Shown: one piece after another, positions 17,432 to 26,523 of the stretch
Layout: each line of letters begins with the position of its first letter
Numbering within the stretch: position 1 is the first letter of the stretch
DNA from: an uncultured Eubacteriales bacterium
GTDB taxonomy: Bacteria > Bacillota > Clostridia > Christensenellales > Aristaeellaceae
Length of the DNA stretch: 64,000 nt
Assembly: GCA_902767565.1 (NCBI GenBank)
Contig: CACXHY010000011.1
Span: 1 to 64,000 of the forward strand
Direction of reading: 5' to 3'
Program-made: the position numbers and the translations under genes
Notes under the pieces: generated by a model
Seen by the model: the letters and a program-made list of their open reading frames with translations, nothing else
The model's database searches: none
Told to the model about the DNA's origin: nothing

Positions 17432-18924
17432 ATGTCGTACACGCTCCAATCCTTGATCTGTCCGGCCGCGGATGTGTCCGCCTCGGTGCCGTAGGACGCG
17501 ACGGTCACGGTGACGCCGCTTTCACCCTCGACGAAGACCGTGCCGTCCGTGCCGACGATCCGCACCTGCAGGCCTTCGGCATCCACGACCCTGCCGGCGC
17601 AGTTCAGGCTTGTCAGGCTGCTGTCCGCGGTCACCACCCATGCGGACGCCGCGTCGACGATCAGGGACACGGTCCCGCTGCCGCCGCTGCCCGCACACGA
17701 CTCGTCGTCCACCAGCGCGCCGGTGAATACCGTGCCTTCGGTGAGATACAGGGTCAGGCAGGAGACGGAGTCATAGATCACATCGCCGTTCATCTCCTGG
17801 GCGATGGCGGTGAACACGCAGTTCGCGCCGTTCTGCCCGGCGGTGCCCCAGCCGCGGCGGTTGCTGTTCCCGGTCACCCGAAGGAAGTATTCGCAGTCGT
17901 CCGCCGCCGCGATCTCCACATTGCGGACGGTGAACACGCTGTCCGTGTTGGTGGTATAGAAGATGCCGCCGTTCCCGCTGGTCAGCGTACCGCCGTCCAT
18001 GACGAAGGTGCCCCGGCCCACCTGGGAATCCCCGGACATGGACTGGTACAGGATGACCGTCCACGTGTTATCGTTTTGGGCATCATCCGGCATATCGCCG
18101 CTCAGATCGCAGTCGTACAGCCGGATCGTATTGAGGCCTTCCAGGCACAGCGCCTCGGAGCCCGTGGCCGTGAGTTCCGCATCCTTGACGGAGATATCCG
18201 CCGTCACGTACACCGCCGGGGATCCGGAGCCGTGGCTGGTGTAGGAGCCGCCTTCCACGGTCATGGTGCCGCTGCCGCGGTCGGAGCGGATCGCCGCTGA
18301 CGACGCGCCATAGGTGCTGACCGTCAGATCCACGGCCTTGAGGGTGCCGCCGCCCGCCACATGGATGCCGCCTGACGCACCCTTCTGCGTGGTGATCTCG
18401 GTGTCCGAAACATACGCTGTCCCGTCTCCGTAGGCGAAAACGCCCGCGCCGCCATTGGCGGAAGTCGAGATGACCGTGTCTTCCACCGTCACCGCGCCGC
18501 CCGTCACCAGCACCGCCGCGCCGACGCCGTAAAAGCTCGCGCTGTCGCCGCCGCTGACCGTGACATTGCCCGCGGTCACCAGGACAGCGTTTTCGTCCGT
18601 GCCTGTCGACGCGATGGTCTCATCGGTGAACTCGGTGTCTTCGGCGCAGGTGATCACGGCGCTGTAGCTTTCGGGCCGGGAGGACATGCCGCCGGGAGGG
18701 CCTCCCATGGGCCGGCCCGGAGCGCTGCCGTCGGATCCGTCCAGGGGATCGCCGGGGAACGTCCCGTCCGGCGGAGCACCGGGGTGCGTCCCGTCCGGGG
18801 GTTCCGGAGGCCGGCCCTGCTCCATCTGCGGAGGTTCCGGCGGCACAGAGCCGGATTCGGCCATTGCGGGGACCGATGCGGCCAGCATCGCCGCGATCAG
18901 CAGAACATCAATGATCTTCTTCAT
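17425..18924 (-). CDS. Secreted right-handed beta-helix protein of unknown function
   Basis: A 499-residue secreted protein. Signal peptide 1-22 (MKKIIDVLLIAAMLAASVPAMA), then a Pro/Gly/Glu/Asp-rich linker (about 25-80). From about 85 to 470 come repeating short beta-strand units rich in Val, Thr, Ser, Gly and Asp (VLVTAGNVTVSGGDSASFYG, AVLVTGGAVTVEDTVIST), the pattern of parallel beta-helix proteins such as pectate-lyase-like or adhesin-like folds. No catalytic residues, sortase motif, S-layer homology or choline-binding domain were recognised, so anchoring is unclear. The ATG follows AAGGAG. The gene ends inside the target duplication of the MITE, two bases beyond its edge. It stands alone on its strand, after the terminator of the upstream 124-residue protein gene. 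Confidence 0.8.
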   Translation of the reverse strand: MKKIIDVLLIAAMLAASVPAMAESGSVPPEPPQMEQGRPPEPPDGTHPGAPPDGTFPGDPLDGSDGSAPGRPMGGPPGGMSSRPESYSAVITCAEDTEFTDETIASTGTDENAVLVTAGNVTVSGGDSASFYGVGAAVLVTGGAVTVEDTVISTSANGGAGVFAYGDGTAYVSDTEITTQKGASGGIHVAGGGTLKAVDLTVSTYGASSAAIRSDRGSGTMTVEGGSYTSHGSGSPAVYVTADISVKDAELTATGSEALCLEGLNTIRLYDCDLSGDMPDDAQNDNTWTVILYQSMSGDSQVGRGTFVMDGGTLTSGNGGIFYTTNTDSVFTVRNVEIAAADDCEYFLRVTGNSNRRGWGTAGQNGANCVFTAIAQEMNGDVIYDSVSCLTLYLTEGTVFTGALVDDESCAGSGGSGTVSLIVDAASAWVVTADSSLTSLNCAGRVVDAEGLQVRIVGTDGTVFVEGESGVTVTVASYGTEADTSAAGQIKDWSVYDIL

Positions 18925-19073
18925 CCATCGACACTCCTTTCATGCCCGGGATCGTCTCCCGTTCGTCTGTATTGAACACGATCGACCTGAACTCCGCGAG
19001 GTGCGTGTGTGAACGTTTCGTGATCCCGGCTCCGATCCGCGCCGGATCTCCCGCAGGAAAGCGGCGCCCGCAC

Positions 19074-19106
19074 GAAAAAAGCAGCCGGACACGCGATCCG
19101 GCCGCA
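19074..19106 (-). terminator. Terminator of the aspS transcript
   Basis: Read on the minus strand: GCGGCCGGA / TCCGGCTGC stem followed by TTTTTT (19080-19075). It lies nine bases after the stop of the small membrane protein gene and ends the long leftward synthetase operon. Confidence 0.85.
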
Positions 19107-19114
19107 GCAAAGGC

Positions 19115-19489
19115 TCACTTCTTCTTGGTCTTTTCCTTCTTCTCCCTGGCTTCCCGCTCTTCCTTGGCCTCACGGGTCTGGCGGGCCGCGTTCTGCTCTT
19201 CGATGAACCAGTCGATCTTGTGCTCGAGGTTCGTCATCCGCTTGAGCACCGCGGAATCGGCGTCGGGACGGCTGTCGGCGGACTGGGCGGCCTTGCCCAG
19301 GGCGATCATGCATAGGCCGGTAAGCCAGGCCACAAAGAAGCCGCCGATGATGACCAGGATGCCGGTGAGGACCTGGGGCTTGTCCCCCGTGAAGAAGAAT
19401 GCGACGGCCGCCGCGATGCTTCCGATGAAGAGCAGCACAAACAGGGTCTTGCCGATCACCTGCAGCTTGTTTCCGGTGTTCTTGAACAT
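19115..19489 (-). CDS. Small two-helix membrane protein with coiled-coil basic tail
   Basis: A 124-residue protein. It has two membrane segments (about 14-34, TLFVLLFIGSIAAAVAFFF, and 39-62, VLTGILVIIGGFFVAWLTGLCMI). A cytoplasmic region follows, ending in a highly charged helix rich in Glu, Arg and Lys (EAKEEREAREKKEKTKKK). The ATG at 19489 follows GGAGG; an upstream ATG in frame has none. It is 50 bases after aspS and before the terminator, so it is the last gene of the synthetase operon. No family recognised; function unknown. Confidence 0.7.
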   Translation of the reverse strand: MFKNTGNKLQVIGKTLFVLLFIGSIAAAVAFFFTGDKPQVLTGILVIIGGFFVAWLTGLCMIALGKAAQSADSRPDADSAVLKRMTNLEHKIDWFIEEQNAARQTREAKEEREAREKKEKTKKK

Positions 19490-19539
19490 GGCGAGTCCTC
19501 CTTCAAAACGATTCTGTCTGATAATATGCATGGAGCCGG

Positions 19540-21321
19540 TCAGGCTTCATCTTCCTTGTCCTTCACGATCGCGATGTGCAGCTCGTCCAGCTGCTTCTGT
19601 TCCACCTCGGAGGGGGCGCCCATCAGCAGATCCTGGGCGTTTTTGTTCATGGGGAAGGGAATGACCTCGCGGATGGAGTCCTCGCCGGCCAGCAGCATCA
19701 CCATGCGGTCCACGCCGGGAGCGATGCCCGCGTGGGGCGGCGCGCCGTAGCAGAAGGCGTTGTACATGGCCGGGAACTTGGCCTTCACGTCCTCCTCGCC
19801 CAGGCGGACGATTTTGAAGGCTTCGATCATGATCTCGGGATCATGGTTCCGGACCGCGCCGGAGGACAGTTCCACGCCGTTGCATACCAGGTCGTACTGG
19901 AAGGCGTTGATGATCAGGGGATCGATCTCGCCGGCCGCGGCCTTCTTCAGGACCTCCAGGCCGCCGTTGGGCATGGAGAAGGGATTGTGGCAGAATTCCA
20001 GCTCGCCGCTCTCCTCCCCGATCTCGTACATCGGAAAGTCCACGATCCAGCAGAACTCGTATTTCTCCGCGTCCATGTGGTTCGGGCAGAGGATGCCGAG
20101 CTGCTTCACCAGCACGCCGGCGGTCTTCTGGGCCGCGCCGAGCTTGCCGGCGGAAAGGCCCACGAAGGTGTTGGGCTTCAGGCCGAGGGCGCTGATCACC
20201 CTGTCCTTGCGATCCTGCAGGAACTTGGCGATACCGCCCACGATCTCGCCCTTCTCGTCCAGGCGGAACCAGTAGGGCTTGCTGCCGGCCACGACCTCGA
20301 CGTCCGCGCAGAGCTTGTCGATCTGCTTGCGGGTGGCGGTCATGTCGCTGACCACGACGGCCTTCACCGTATTTCCCTCGAAGGGGCCGAAGCCGCAGCC
20401 GTCCATCAGGTGCGTCACGTCCTGCACGGTCAGGTCGATGCGCAGGTCGGGCTTGTCGGTGCCGTAGGTCTCCATGGCCTCGCGGTAGCCGATGCGTTTG
20501 AAGGGTGCGGACGAAGCCCGGTCATACTTGCCGTACTCCGCGAAAACCGGCGGCAGGACGTCCTCGCACACGGCGAACACGTCCTCCTGGGAGGCAAAGG
20601 CCATCTCCATGTCCAGCTGGTAGAACTCGCCGGGCGAGCGGTCGCCGCGGGCGTCCTCGTCGCGGAAGCACGGAGCGATCTGGAAATAGCGGTCGAAGCC
20701 GGAGGTCATCAGCAGCTGCTTGAACTGCTGCGGCGCCTGGGGCAGGGCGTAGAACTTGCCCGGATGCTTGCGGGCGGGCACCAGATAGTCCCGGGCGCCC
20801 TCCGGGGAGGAGGCCGTCAGGATCGGGGTGGTGATCTCCAGGAATTCGTGGTCGATCATGGCCTTGCGCAGGGCGGCGACCACCTTGCAGCGCATGACGA
20901 TGTTCTTTTTGACGTCCGGGTTGCGCAGGTCGAGATAGCGGTACTTCAGGCGCAGCGCCTCATCGGCCTCGCGGCTGCGGGTCACCTGGAAGGGCAGCTG
21001 GTTGTAGCGGCAGCGGCCCAGCACCTCCAGGGTCTCCGGGACGACCTCGATGTCGCCGGTGGGGATCTTCGGATTCTTGCTGTCGCGCTCGCGCACCGTG
21101 CCGGTGACGGCGACGGTGGACTCCTTGTTCAGCTCCCGGAAGGCGGCGATCATGTCCTCCTTCTCAAGGACCAGCTGGGTGGTGCCGTAGAAGTCGCGGA
21201 GGATGGCGAAGCAGAGACTGCCGCTGACCTCGCGGACATTCTCCAGCCAGCCGCAGAGCTTGACGGACTTGCCCGCGTCGGTCAGACGCAGGTCGCTGCA
21301 GGTATGGGTGCGGTTCTGCAT
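19540..21321 (-). CDS. aspS: Aspartate--tRNA ligase
   Basis: A 593-residue bacterial-type AspRS. N-terminal OB-fold anticodon-binding domain (about 1-110, VKLCGWLENVREVSGSLCFAILRDFYG), then class II catalytic motifs: motif 2 FRDEDARGDRSPGEFYQLDMEM and motif 3 GIAPGVDRMVMLLAGEDSIREVIPFP. Motif 3 is preceded by the GAD-type insertion characteristic of bacterial AspRS. Whether it also charges tRNA-Asn cannot be told; no gatCAB or asnS is in the window. It lies four bases after hisS and is coupled to it. Confidence 0.97.
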   Translation of the reverse strand: MQNRTHTCSDLRLTDAGKSVKLCGWLENVREVSGSLCFAILRDFYGTTQLVLEKEDMIAAFRELNKESTVAVTGTVRERDSKNPKIPTGDIEVVPETLEVLGRCRYNQLPFQVTRSREADEALRLKYRYLDLRNPDVKKNIVMRCKVVAALRKAMIDHEFLEITTPILTASSPEGARDYLVPARKHPGKFYALPQAPQQFKQLLMTSGFDRYFQIAPCFRDEDARGDRSPGEFYQLDMEMAFASQEDVFAVCEDVLPPVFAEYGKYDRASSAPFKRIGYREAMETYGTDKPDLRIDLTVQDVTHLMDGCGFGPFEGNTVKAVVVSDMTATRKQIDKLCADVEVVAGSKPYWFRLDEKGEIVGGIAKFLQDRKDRVISALGLKPNTFVGLSAGKLGAAQKTAGVLVKQLGILCPNHMDAEKYEFCWIVDFPMYEIGEESGELEFCHNPFSMPNGGLEVLKKAAAGEIDPLIINAFQYDLVCNGVELSSGAVRNHDPEIMIEAFKIVRLGEEDVKAKFPAMYNAFCYGAPPHAGIAPGVDRMVMLLAGEDSIREVIPFPMNKNAQDLLMGAPSEVEQKQLDELHIAIVKDKEDEA

Positions 21322-21325
21322 GGTT

Positions 21326-22594
21326 TTATTCCTCCCCCGTCATGGCCCTGACGGCCGCGGCCGCTTCTTCGGTCGGCACGGTCTTCTCTTCCCTTGTCGC
21401 CATGTTCTTCAGCTTGACGGCGCCGTTCGCGGCCTCCTCGTCGCCGATGGTGGCGGTGACGGCGGCCTGCATCTTGTTGGCGTACTTGAACTGGGCCTTC
21501 AGGCTGCGGCCCGTGTGATCCATATCGGCCCGGAGCCCGGCGGCGCGCAGCTGTTCGACCAGAGCAAAGGCCTTCATCTCGTGTTCACCCATCCAGGTGA
21601 CGAAGACGTCGTAGACGTTGGGCTTCGGGAGCTCGATGCCCTCGCCGTCCAGCAGCATCAGCACGCGCTCGATGCCCATGCCGAAGCCCACCGCGGGCAG
21701 GGGGTCGCCGCCCAGCTGCTCCACCAGATTGTCATACCGTCCGCCGCCGCAGACCGTGAGGTTGCCCTGCGGGGTCTTCGTGATCAGCTCGAACACGGTC
21801 TTGGTGTAGTAGTCCAGACCGCGCACGATGCGGCTGTCGATGGCGTAGGGGATGCCGGAGACCTTCAGGCAGGCCTGCAGCTTGTCGAAGTGCGCGCGGC
21901 ACTCGTCGCAGAGGCAGTCCAGCATGCTCGGGGCGTCCTTCACCTCAGCCTGACAGGCGGGCACCTTGCAGTCCAGCACCCGCAGCGGGTTGCGCTCAAA
22001 GCGGTTCCTGCAGTCGGCGCAGAGGTTTTCAACCTTGCCGGCGAGGAATCCCTTCAGCCGGGCGTGATAGGCCGGACGGCACTTGGGGCAGCCGATGGAG
22101 TTGATGTTCACGGAGAGGTTGCTGACGCCGAGGCCGCTCAGCAGGCGGTAGGCCAGCAGGATCAGTTCCGCGTCCACGGTGGCGTCCGCCGCGCCGAAGC
22201 ACTCCACGCCGAACTGGTGGTGCTCCCGCAGGCGGCCGGACTGGGGCGCCTCATAGCGGAAGATCGGCGCGTTGAGATAGTACAGCTTGCAGGGCAGGGT
22301 GTCCGCATAGAGATTGTGCTCCAGCAGCAGACGCACCGCGCCTGCGGTCCCCTCGGGCTTGAGGGTGATGGAGCGGTCGCCCTTGTCCTTGAAGGTGTAC
22401 ATCTCTTTCTGCACGATATCGGTGGTGTCGCCCACGCCGCGCAGGAAAAGCTCGGTGTGCTCAAAGACCGGCGTGCGGGCCTCGCGGTAACCGGCCTCGG
22501 CCGCGGCCTTGCGCATTTTCGCTTCAACGTATTGCCAGCGGTAGCTCTCTGCGGGCAGCACGTCCTTGGTGCCTCTGGGTGCCTGGGTCAGCAT
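21326..22594 (-). CDS. hisS: Histidine--tRNA ligase
   Basis: A 422-residue HisRS. Motifs: APRGTKDVLPAE, motif 2 FRYEAPQSGRLREHHQFG, the HisA loop IVRGLDYYTKTVFE, and GGGRYDNLVEQLGG with GIERVLMLL (motif 3). The insertion domain (about 165-235) carries repeated Cys pairs (GCPKC, CADC, CLCDEC), a probable zinc site found in many Clostridia HisRS. The C-terminal anticodon-binding domain starts near NVYDVFVTWMG. It is the charging enzyme; hisZ at 5.8-7.0 kb is the regulatory paralogue. Confidence 0.97.
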   Translation of the reverse strand: MLTQAPRGTKDVLPAESYRWQYVEAKMRKAAAEAGYREARTPVFEHTELFLRGVGDTTDIVQKEMYTFKDKGDRSITLKPEGTAGAVRLLLEHNLYADTLPCKLYYLNAPIFRYEAPQSGRLREHHQFGVECFGAADATVDAELILLAYRLLSGLGVSNLSVNINSIGCPKCRPAYHARLKGFLAGKVENLCADCRNRFERNPLRVLDCKVPACQAEVKDAPSMLDCLCDECRAHFDKLQACLKVSGIPYAIDSRIVRGLDYYTKTVFELITKTPQGNLTVCGGGRYDNLVEQLGGDPLPAVGFGMGIERVLMLLDGEGIELPKPNVYDVFVTWMGEHEMKAFALVEQLRAAGLRADMDHTGRSLKAQFKYANKMQAAVTATIGDEEAANGAVKLKNMATREEKTVPTEEAAAAVRAMTGEE

Positions 22595-22666
22595 GGCTGG
22601 ACCTCCTTATATATGGATCGATGGCGCAGACGCGTCTCCCCCCTTGACGCACGGATTGCATCCGGG

Positions 22667-22852
22667 TCATCCGCCGCGCCTTTTCGGAGGACGGGCCCAT
22701 CCGTACAGGCAGCCTTTGGGCTGTCTGTCGTCCGGCTTCTCCGTCTCCTTGATCCGCAGGTCCTGCCCGCAGAAGAGGCAGGTGGATCCGCGGTCGAGAT
22801 TCTCGTGGTCGCAGAACGGGCACCATTCCCGTACCTTTGGCTTTTCTCTCAT
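22667..22852 (-). CDS. Small zinc-ribbon protein
   Basis: A 61-residue protein with a double C-x2-C ribbon (EWCPFCDHENLDRGSTCLFCGQ) followed by a polar tail (ETEKPDDRQPKGCLYGWARPPKRRGG). The ATG at 22852 overlaps the surE stop as ATGA, so it is translated with surE. The ribbon resembles those of ribosome-associated or RanBP2-like small proteins, but no specific family is recognised. Confidence 0.7.
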   Translation of the reverse strand: MREKPKVREWCPFCDHENLDRGSTCLFCGQDLRIKETEKPDDRQPKGCLYGWARPPKRRGG

Positions 22853-23610
22853 CGCTGCAGCGGGAAGTCCGCCCATTCGGTCTGGTCGCAGGGTTCGGGG
22901 GTGAGGAAGGTGACCGTGATCCAGCAGTCCATCAGCAGGCCGAGATCGCGGTCGGGCTCCGGATCGAATTCCGGCTCCATGGGCCTGAGCCAGTAGGTGA
23001 CGTCGCCCCGGGGGCCGTCGTAGCGGACATAGCTGTCCTTGTACATGAGCCTTGAGATGCCGCAGACCTTCGTGCCCTTCAGGTCGGACACGGGGCAGCA
23101 GGGGGCGTTCAGGTTGCAGACCGCCTGCGGCGGACAGCGGATCTCGCCCCGGACCATCATCTCGGCCGCGCGCACGGCGTATTCGGCGAAGAACTCCCGC
23201 ATGTCGTCGGGCGTATGGGGCTCCATGGACACCGCCAGGGCGGGATAGCCCGCGAAGGCCGCCTCCCTGGCCGCGCCGACCGTGCCGCTGACATAGGTGG
23301 CCAGGCCGATGTTGTAGCCCGCGTTGATGCCGGACAGCACCGCGTCCACCCGTTCCCCCGCCAGTTCCATGAAGCCGATGCGGCTGCAGTCCACGGGCGT
23401 GCCCCGGACGCGGAAGGCCTTTTCCGCGCCGGGCATCGTGTCCTCCCGCACAAAGAGCGGGTTGAACACCGAGAAGGCGTGGCTCTTGCCGCTCTGCTGC
23501 TCCTCGGGAGCGGAGACCGTCACCCGGTGGCCCCTCTCGGCCGCGGCCCGGCAGAGCAGGCGCAGCTCAGGACTGTCGAAGCCGTCGTCATTGGTCAGAA
23601 GAAAGTGCAT
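22849..23610 (-). CDS. surE: 5'/3'-nucleotidase SurE
   Basis: A 253-residue metal-dependent nucleotidase acting on nucleoside monophosphates. It begins MHFLLTNDDGFDSPEL, where the paired Asp bind the metal, with the catalytic Ser/Asn regions SAPEEQQSGKSHAFS and VLSGINAGYNIGLATYVSGTVGAAREAA. It lies 16 bases after serS, inside a cluster of four aminoacyl-tRNA synthetase genes, an unusual place for a nucleotidase. Confidence 0.95.
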   Translation of the reverse strand: MHFLLTNDDGFDSPELRLLCRAAAERGHRVTVSAPEEQQSGKSHAFSVFNPLFVREDTMPGAEKAFRVRGTPVDCSRIGFMELAGERVDAVLSGINAGYNIGLATYVSGTVGAAREAAFAGYPALAVSMEPHTPDDMREFFAEYAVRAAEMMVRGEIRCPPQAVCNLNAPCCPVSDLKGTKVCGISRLMYKDSYVRYDGPRGDVTYWLRPMEPEFDPEPDRDLGLLMDCWITVTFLTPEPCDQTEWADFPLQR

Positions 23611-23626
23611 GGGCGTCCTCCCGGTC

Positions 23627-24907
23627 TCAGCCGAGGTATTCCTTGCCGCCCATGTAGGGACGCAGGACCTCGGGGATGCGGACCCTGCCGTCCGCCTGCA
23701 GGTTGTTCTCCAGGAAGGCGATCAGCATCCGGGGCGGCGCCACGCAGGTGTTGTTCAGGGTGTGGGCCAGATACTTCCTGCCATCGGCGCCCTTGACGCG
23801 GATCTGCAGGCGGCGGGCCTGGGCGTCGCCCAGATTGGAGCAGCTGCCCACCTCGAAGTACTTCTGCTGGCGGGGGCTCCAGGCCTCCACGTCCACAGAC
23901 TTCACCTTGAGGTCGGCCAGGTCGCCGGAGCAGCACTCCAGCGTCCGCACCGGGATGTCCATGGAGCGGAAGAAGTCCACGGTGTTCTGCCAGAGGCGGT
24001 CGAACCACATGGGGCTGTCCTCCGGCTTGCAGACCACGATCATCTCCTGCTTCTCGAACTGATGGATGCGGTACACGCCGCGCTCCTCGATGCCGTGGGC
24101 GCCGACTTCCTTGCGGAAGCAGGGGCTGTAGCTGGTGAGGGTCTGCGGCAGGCTGCTCTCGTCGAGGATGGTGTCGATGAACTTGCCGATCATGGAATGC
24201 TCGCTGGTGCCGATCAGGTACAGGTCCTCGCCCTCGATCTTGTACATCATGTTCTCCATCTCGGCGAAGGACATGACGCCGCTGACCACGTTGCCGTGGA
24301 TCATGTAGGGCGGGATGCAGTAGATGAAGCCACGGTCGATCATGAAGTCGCGGCCGTAGGAGAGGATGGCGCTGTGCAGCCGGGCAACGTCGCCCATCAG
24401 ATAATAGAAGCCGTTTCCGCTGGTCTTGCGGGCGGCATCCAGGTCTATGCCGCTGAGGCGCTCCATGATGTCGACATGGTAGGGGATCTCGAAGTCCGGC
24501 ACCACAGGCTCGCCGAAGCGCTCGACCTCCACGTTCTCGGCATCGCTCTTTCCGATCGGGACGGAATCGTCGATGATGTTGGGGATGACGAGCATGCGCT
24601 TGCGGATCTCCGCGGCCAGCTCTTCCTCTTTCTTTTCAAGGGCGGCGAGTTCGTCGGCCATCGCGGCGACCTGGGCCTTGGCGGCCTCGGCCTCGTCCTT
24701 GAGTCCCTTGCCCATCAGGGCGCCGATCTGCTTGGAGATCACCTTGCGCTGGTTGCGCAGGTAGTCGGCCCGCTGCATGGTCTCGCGGTTTTCCTTGTCC
24801 AGGGCGATGACCTCGTCCACCATGGGCAGCTTGGCATCCTGGAACTTTTTGCGGATGTTTTCCCGGACCTTGTCCGGATCGGTGCGGATCAGATTGATAT
24901 CAAGCAT
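23627..24907 (-). CDS. serS: Serine--tRNA ligase
   Basis: A 426-residue class II SerRS. The N-terminal long coiled-coil arm (about 30-105) that grips the extra arm of tRNA-Ser is visible as alternating charged/hydrophobic residues around QIGALMGKGLKDEAEAAKAQVAAM. Catalytic motifs: TSEHSMIGKF, motif 2 SPCFRKEVGAHGIEERGVYRIHQFEK, VCKPEDS, and motif 3 LNNTCVAPPRMLIAFLENN. It is 83 bases downstream of glyS. Confidence 0.97.
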   Translation of the reverse strand: MLDINLIRTDPDKVRENIRKKFQDAKLPMVDEVIALDKENRETMQRADYLRNQRKVISKQIGALMGKGLKDEAEAAKAQVAAMADELAALEKKEEELAAEIRKRMLVIPNIIDDSVPIGKSDAENVEVERFGEPVVPDFEIPYHVDIMERLSGIDLDAARKTSGNGFYYLMGDVARLHSAILSYGRDFMIDRGFIYCIPPYMIHGNVVSGVMSFAEMENMMYKIEGEDLYLIGTSEHSMIGKFIDTILDESSLPQTLTSYSPCFRKEVGAHGIEERGVYRIHQFEKQEMIVVCKPEDSPMWFDRLWQNTVDFFRSMDIPVRTLECCSGDLADLKVKSVDVEAWSPRQQKYFEVGSCSNLGDAQARRLQIRVKGADGRKYLAHTLNNTCVAPPRMLIAFLENNLQADGRVRIPEVLRPYMGGKEYLG

Positions 24908-24990
24908 GATGCATGACTCCTTGTGCGGTGATCAGGCGAATGAGAGGGAAAGCGGCAGTGAACGGTGTCCTGCCGGCGGACGGGACGGGA

Positions 24991-26370
24991 TCAGAAAGCC
25001 ATCCTGTCCTCGATGTACTTGCGCAGATCCGCCACGGCGATGCGCTCCTGCTGCATGGTGTCGCGGTCGCGGACGGTGACCGTGCCGGTGGCCTCGGTAT
25101 CGAAGTCCACGCAGATGGCGAAGGGCGTGCCGATCTCATCCTGACGGCGGTAGCGCTTGCCGATGGATCCGGTCTCGTCATACTCCACGGGGAAGTACTT
25201 GCACAGCTCGGTGTAGATTTCGGTGGCCAGACCGCCCAGCTTGTTCTTCTGCAGGGGCAGCACCGCGGCCTTGTAGGGCGCGAGGGCCGGATGCAGGTGC
25301 AGCACCGTGCGGACATCGCCGCCCTCCAGCTCCTCCTCGTCGTAAGCGTTGCACAGGAAGGCCAGCACCGCGCGGTCCACGCCCAGACTGGGCTCGATGC
25401 AGTAGGGGATGAACTTTTCGTTGGTGGCGGGATCCAGATACTCCATGGACTTGCCGGAGTGGTTCTGGTGCTGGGTCAGGTCGTAGTCCGTGCGATCGGC
25501 CACGCCCCAGAGCTCGCCCCAGCCGAAGGGGAAGAGGAACTCGAAATCGGTGGTCGCCTTGGAGTAGAAGGCCAGCTTTTCCGGCTCATGGTCGCGCAGG
25601 CGCAGGCTTTCCTCCTTGATTCCCAGGGACAGCAGCCAGTCGCGGCAGAAGGAGCGCCAGTAGTTGAACCACTCCAGGTCCTCGCCGGGCTTGCAGAAGA
25701 ACTCCAGTTCCATCTGCTCGAACTCGCGCACGCGGAAGATGAAGTTGCCGGGGGTGATCTCGTTGCGGAAGCTTTTGCCGATCTGGGCGATGCCCGCAGG
25801 GAGCTTTTTCCGGGTGGTGCGCATCACGTTCTGGAAGTTGACGAAGATGCCTTGGGCGGTTTCCGGGCGCAGGTAGATCTCGTTGACCGCGTCCTCGGTG
25901 ACGCCGGCGTAGGTCTTGAACATCAGGTTGAACTGACGGATGCCGGTGAAGTCCTTTTTGCCGCAGACGGGGCATTTGATGTCGTGGCTGGCGATGAAGC
26001 TCTCCAGCTCGTCATTGGTCCATCCGTCGCCGGTCTCGGCGCCCTGGGTGAAATCCTCGATCAGCTTGTCGGCGCGGAAGCGGGCCTTGCAGGCGCGGCA
26101 GTCCATCAGCGGATCGTTGAAGCCGCCCACGTGGCCGGACGCTACCCACACCTCGCGGTTCATGAGGATCGCGGAGTCCAGGCCGGTGTTGTACTTGCTC
26201 TCCTGGACGAATTTCCGCCACCAGGCGCTCTTGATATTATTCTTGAATGCCACGCCCAGGGGGCCGTAGTCCCAGCTGTTGGCGAGACCGCCGTAGATCT
26301 CGCTCCCGGCGAAGATAAAGCCCCGGTTCTGGCACAGTGCCTTCAGTTTGTCCATGGTCAGTGCTGCCAT
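24991..26370 (-). CDS. glyS: Glycine--tRNA ligase (dimeric type)
   Basis: A 459-residue GlyRS of the eukaryote-like alpha2 type used by many Bacillota, rather than the separate alpha and beta subunits. It begins [28 protein letters not shown]. It has a zinc-type insertion ([17 protein letters not shown]), motif 2 [39 protein letters not shown] as motif 3, and a C-terminal anticodon-binding domain ([17 protein letters not shown]). The ATG at 26370 was chosen because AGGAATCCGAG precedes it and it gives the family N-terminus. It is the first gene of the synthetase cluster. The roughly 40-base leader is too short for a T-box. Confidence 0.97.
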   Translation of the reverse strand: MAALTMDKLKALCQNRGFIFAGSEIYGGLANSWDYGPLGVAFKNNIKSAWWRKFVQESKYNTGLDSAILMNREVWVASGHVGGFNDPLMDCRACKARFRADKLIEDFTQGAETGDGWTNDELESFIASHDIKCPVCGKKDFTGIRQFNLMFKTYAGVTEDAVNEIYLRPETAQGIFVNFQNVMRTTRKKLPAGIAQIGKSFRNEITPGNFIFRVREFEQMELEFFCKPGEDLEWFNYWRSFCRDWLLSLGIKEESLRLRDHEPEKLAFYSKATTDFEFLFPFGWGELWGVADRTDYDLTQHQNHSGKSMEYLDPATNEKFIPYCIEPSLGVDRAVLAFLCNAYDEEELEGGDVRTVLHLHPALAPYKAAVLPLQKNKLGGLATEIYTELCKYFPVEYDETGSIGKRYRRQDEIGTPFAICVDFDTEATGTVTVRDRDTMQQERIAVADLRKYIEDRMAF

Positions 26371-26409
26371 CTCGGATTCCTCCCTGCGAATGCATAGAAT
26401 TCGCCCACC

Positions 26410-26438
26410 ATCATAAACGCGTGGGGGCGGTTTGTCAA
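26410..26438 (-). promoter_or_regulatory. glyS operon promoter
   Basis: TTGACA (26438-26433), 17-base spacer, TATGAT (26415-26410) on the minus strand, 40 bases before glyS. Confidence 0.8.
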
Positions 26439-26471
26439 GCAAAGCGGCGCGTTTTGAACGAAATCCATACA

Positions 26472-26500
26472 TTGAAAAAGCACAGGATTTTTGCTATACT
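26472..26500 (+). promoter_or_regulatory. Promoter of decarboxylase-tmk-mnmA operon
   Basis: TTGAAA (26472-26477), 17-base spacer, TATACT (26495-26500), 24 bases before the GTG start. It is divergent from the glyS promoter. Confidence 0.75.
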
Positions 26501-26523
26501 GGCACGGAAGGGAGGGGTGCGGC

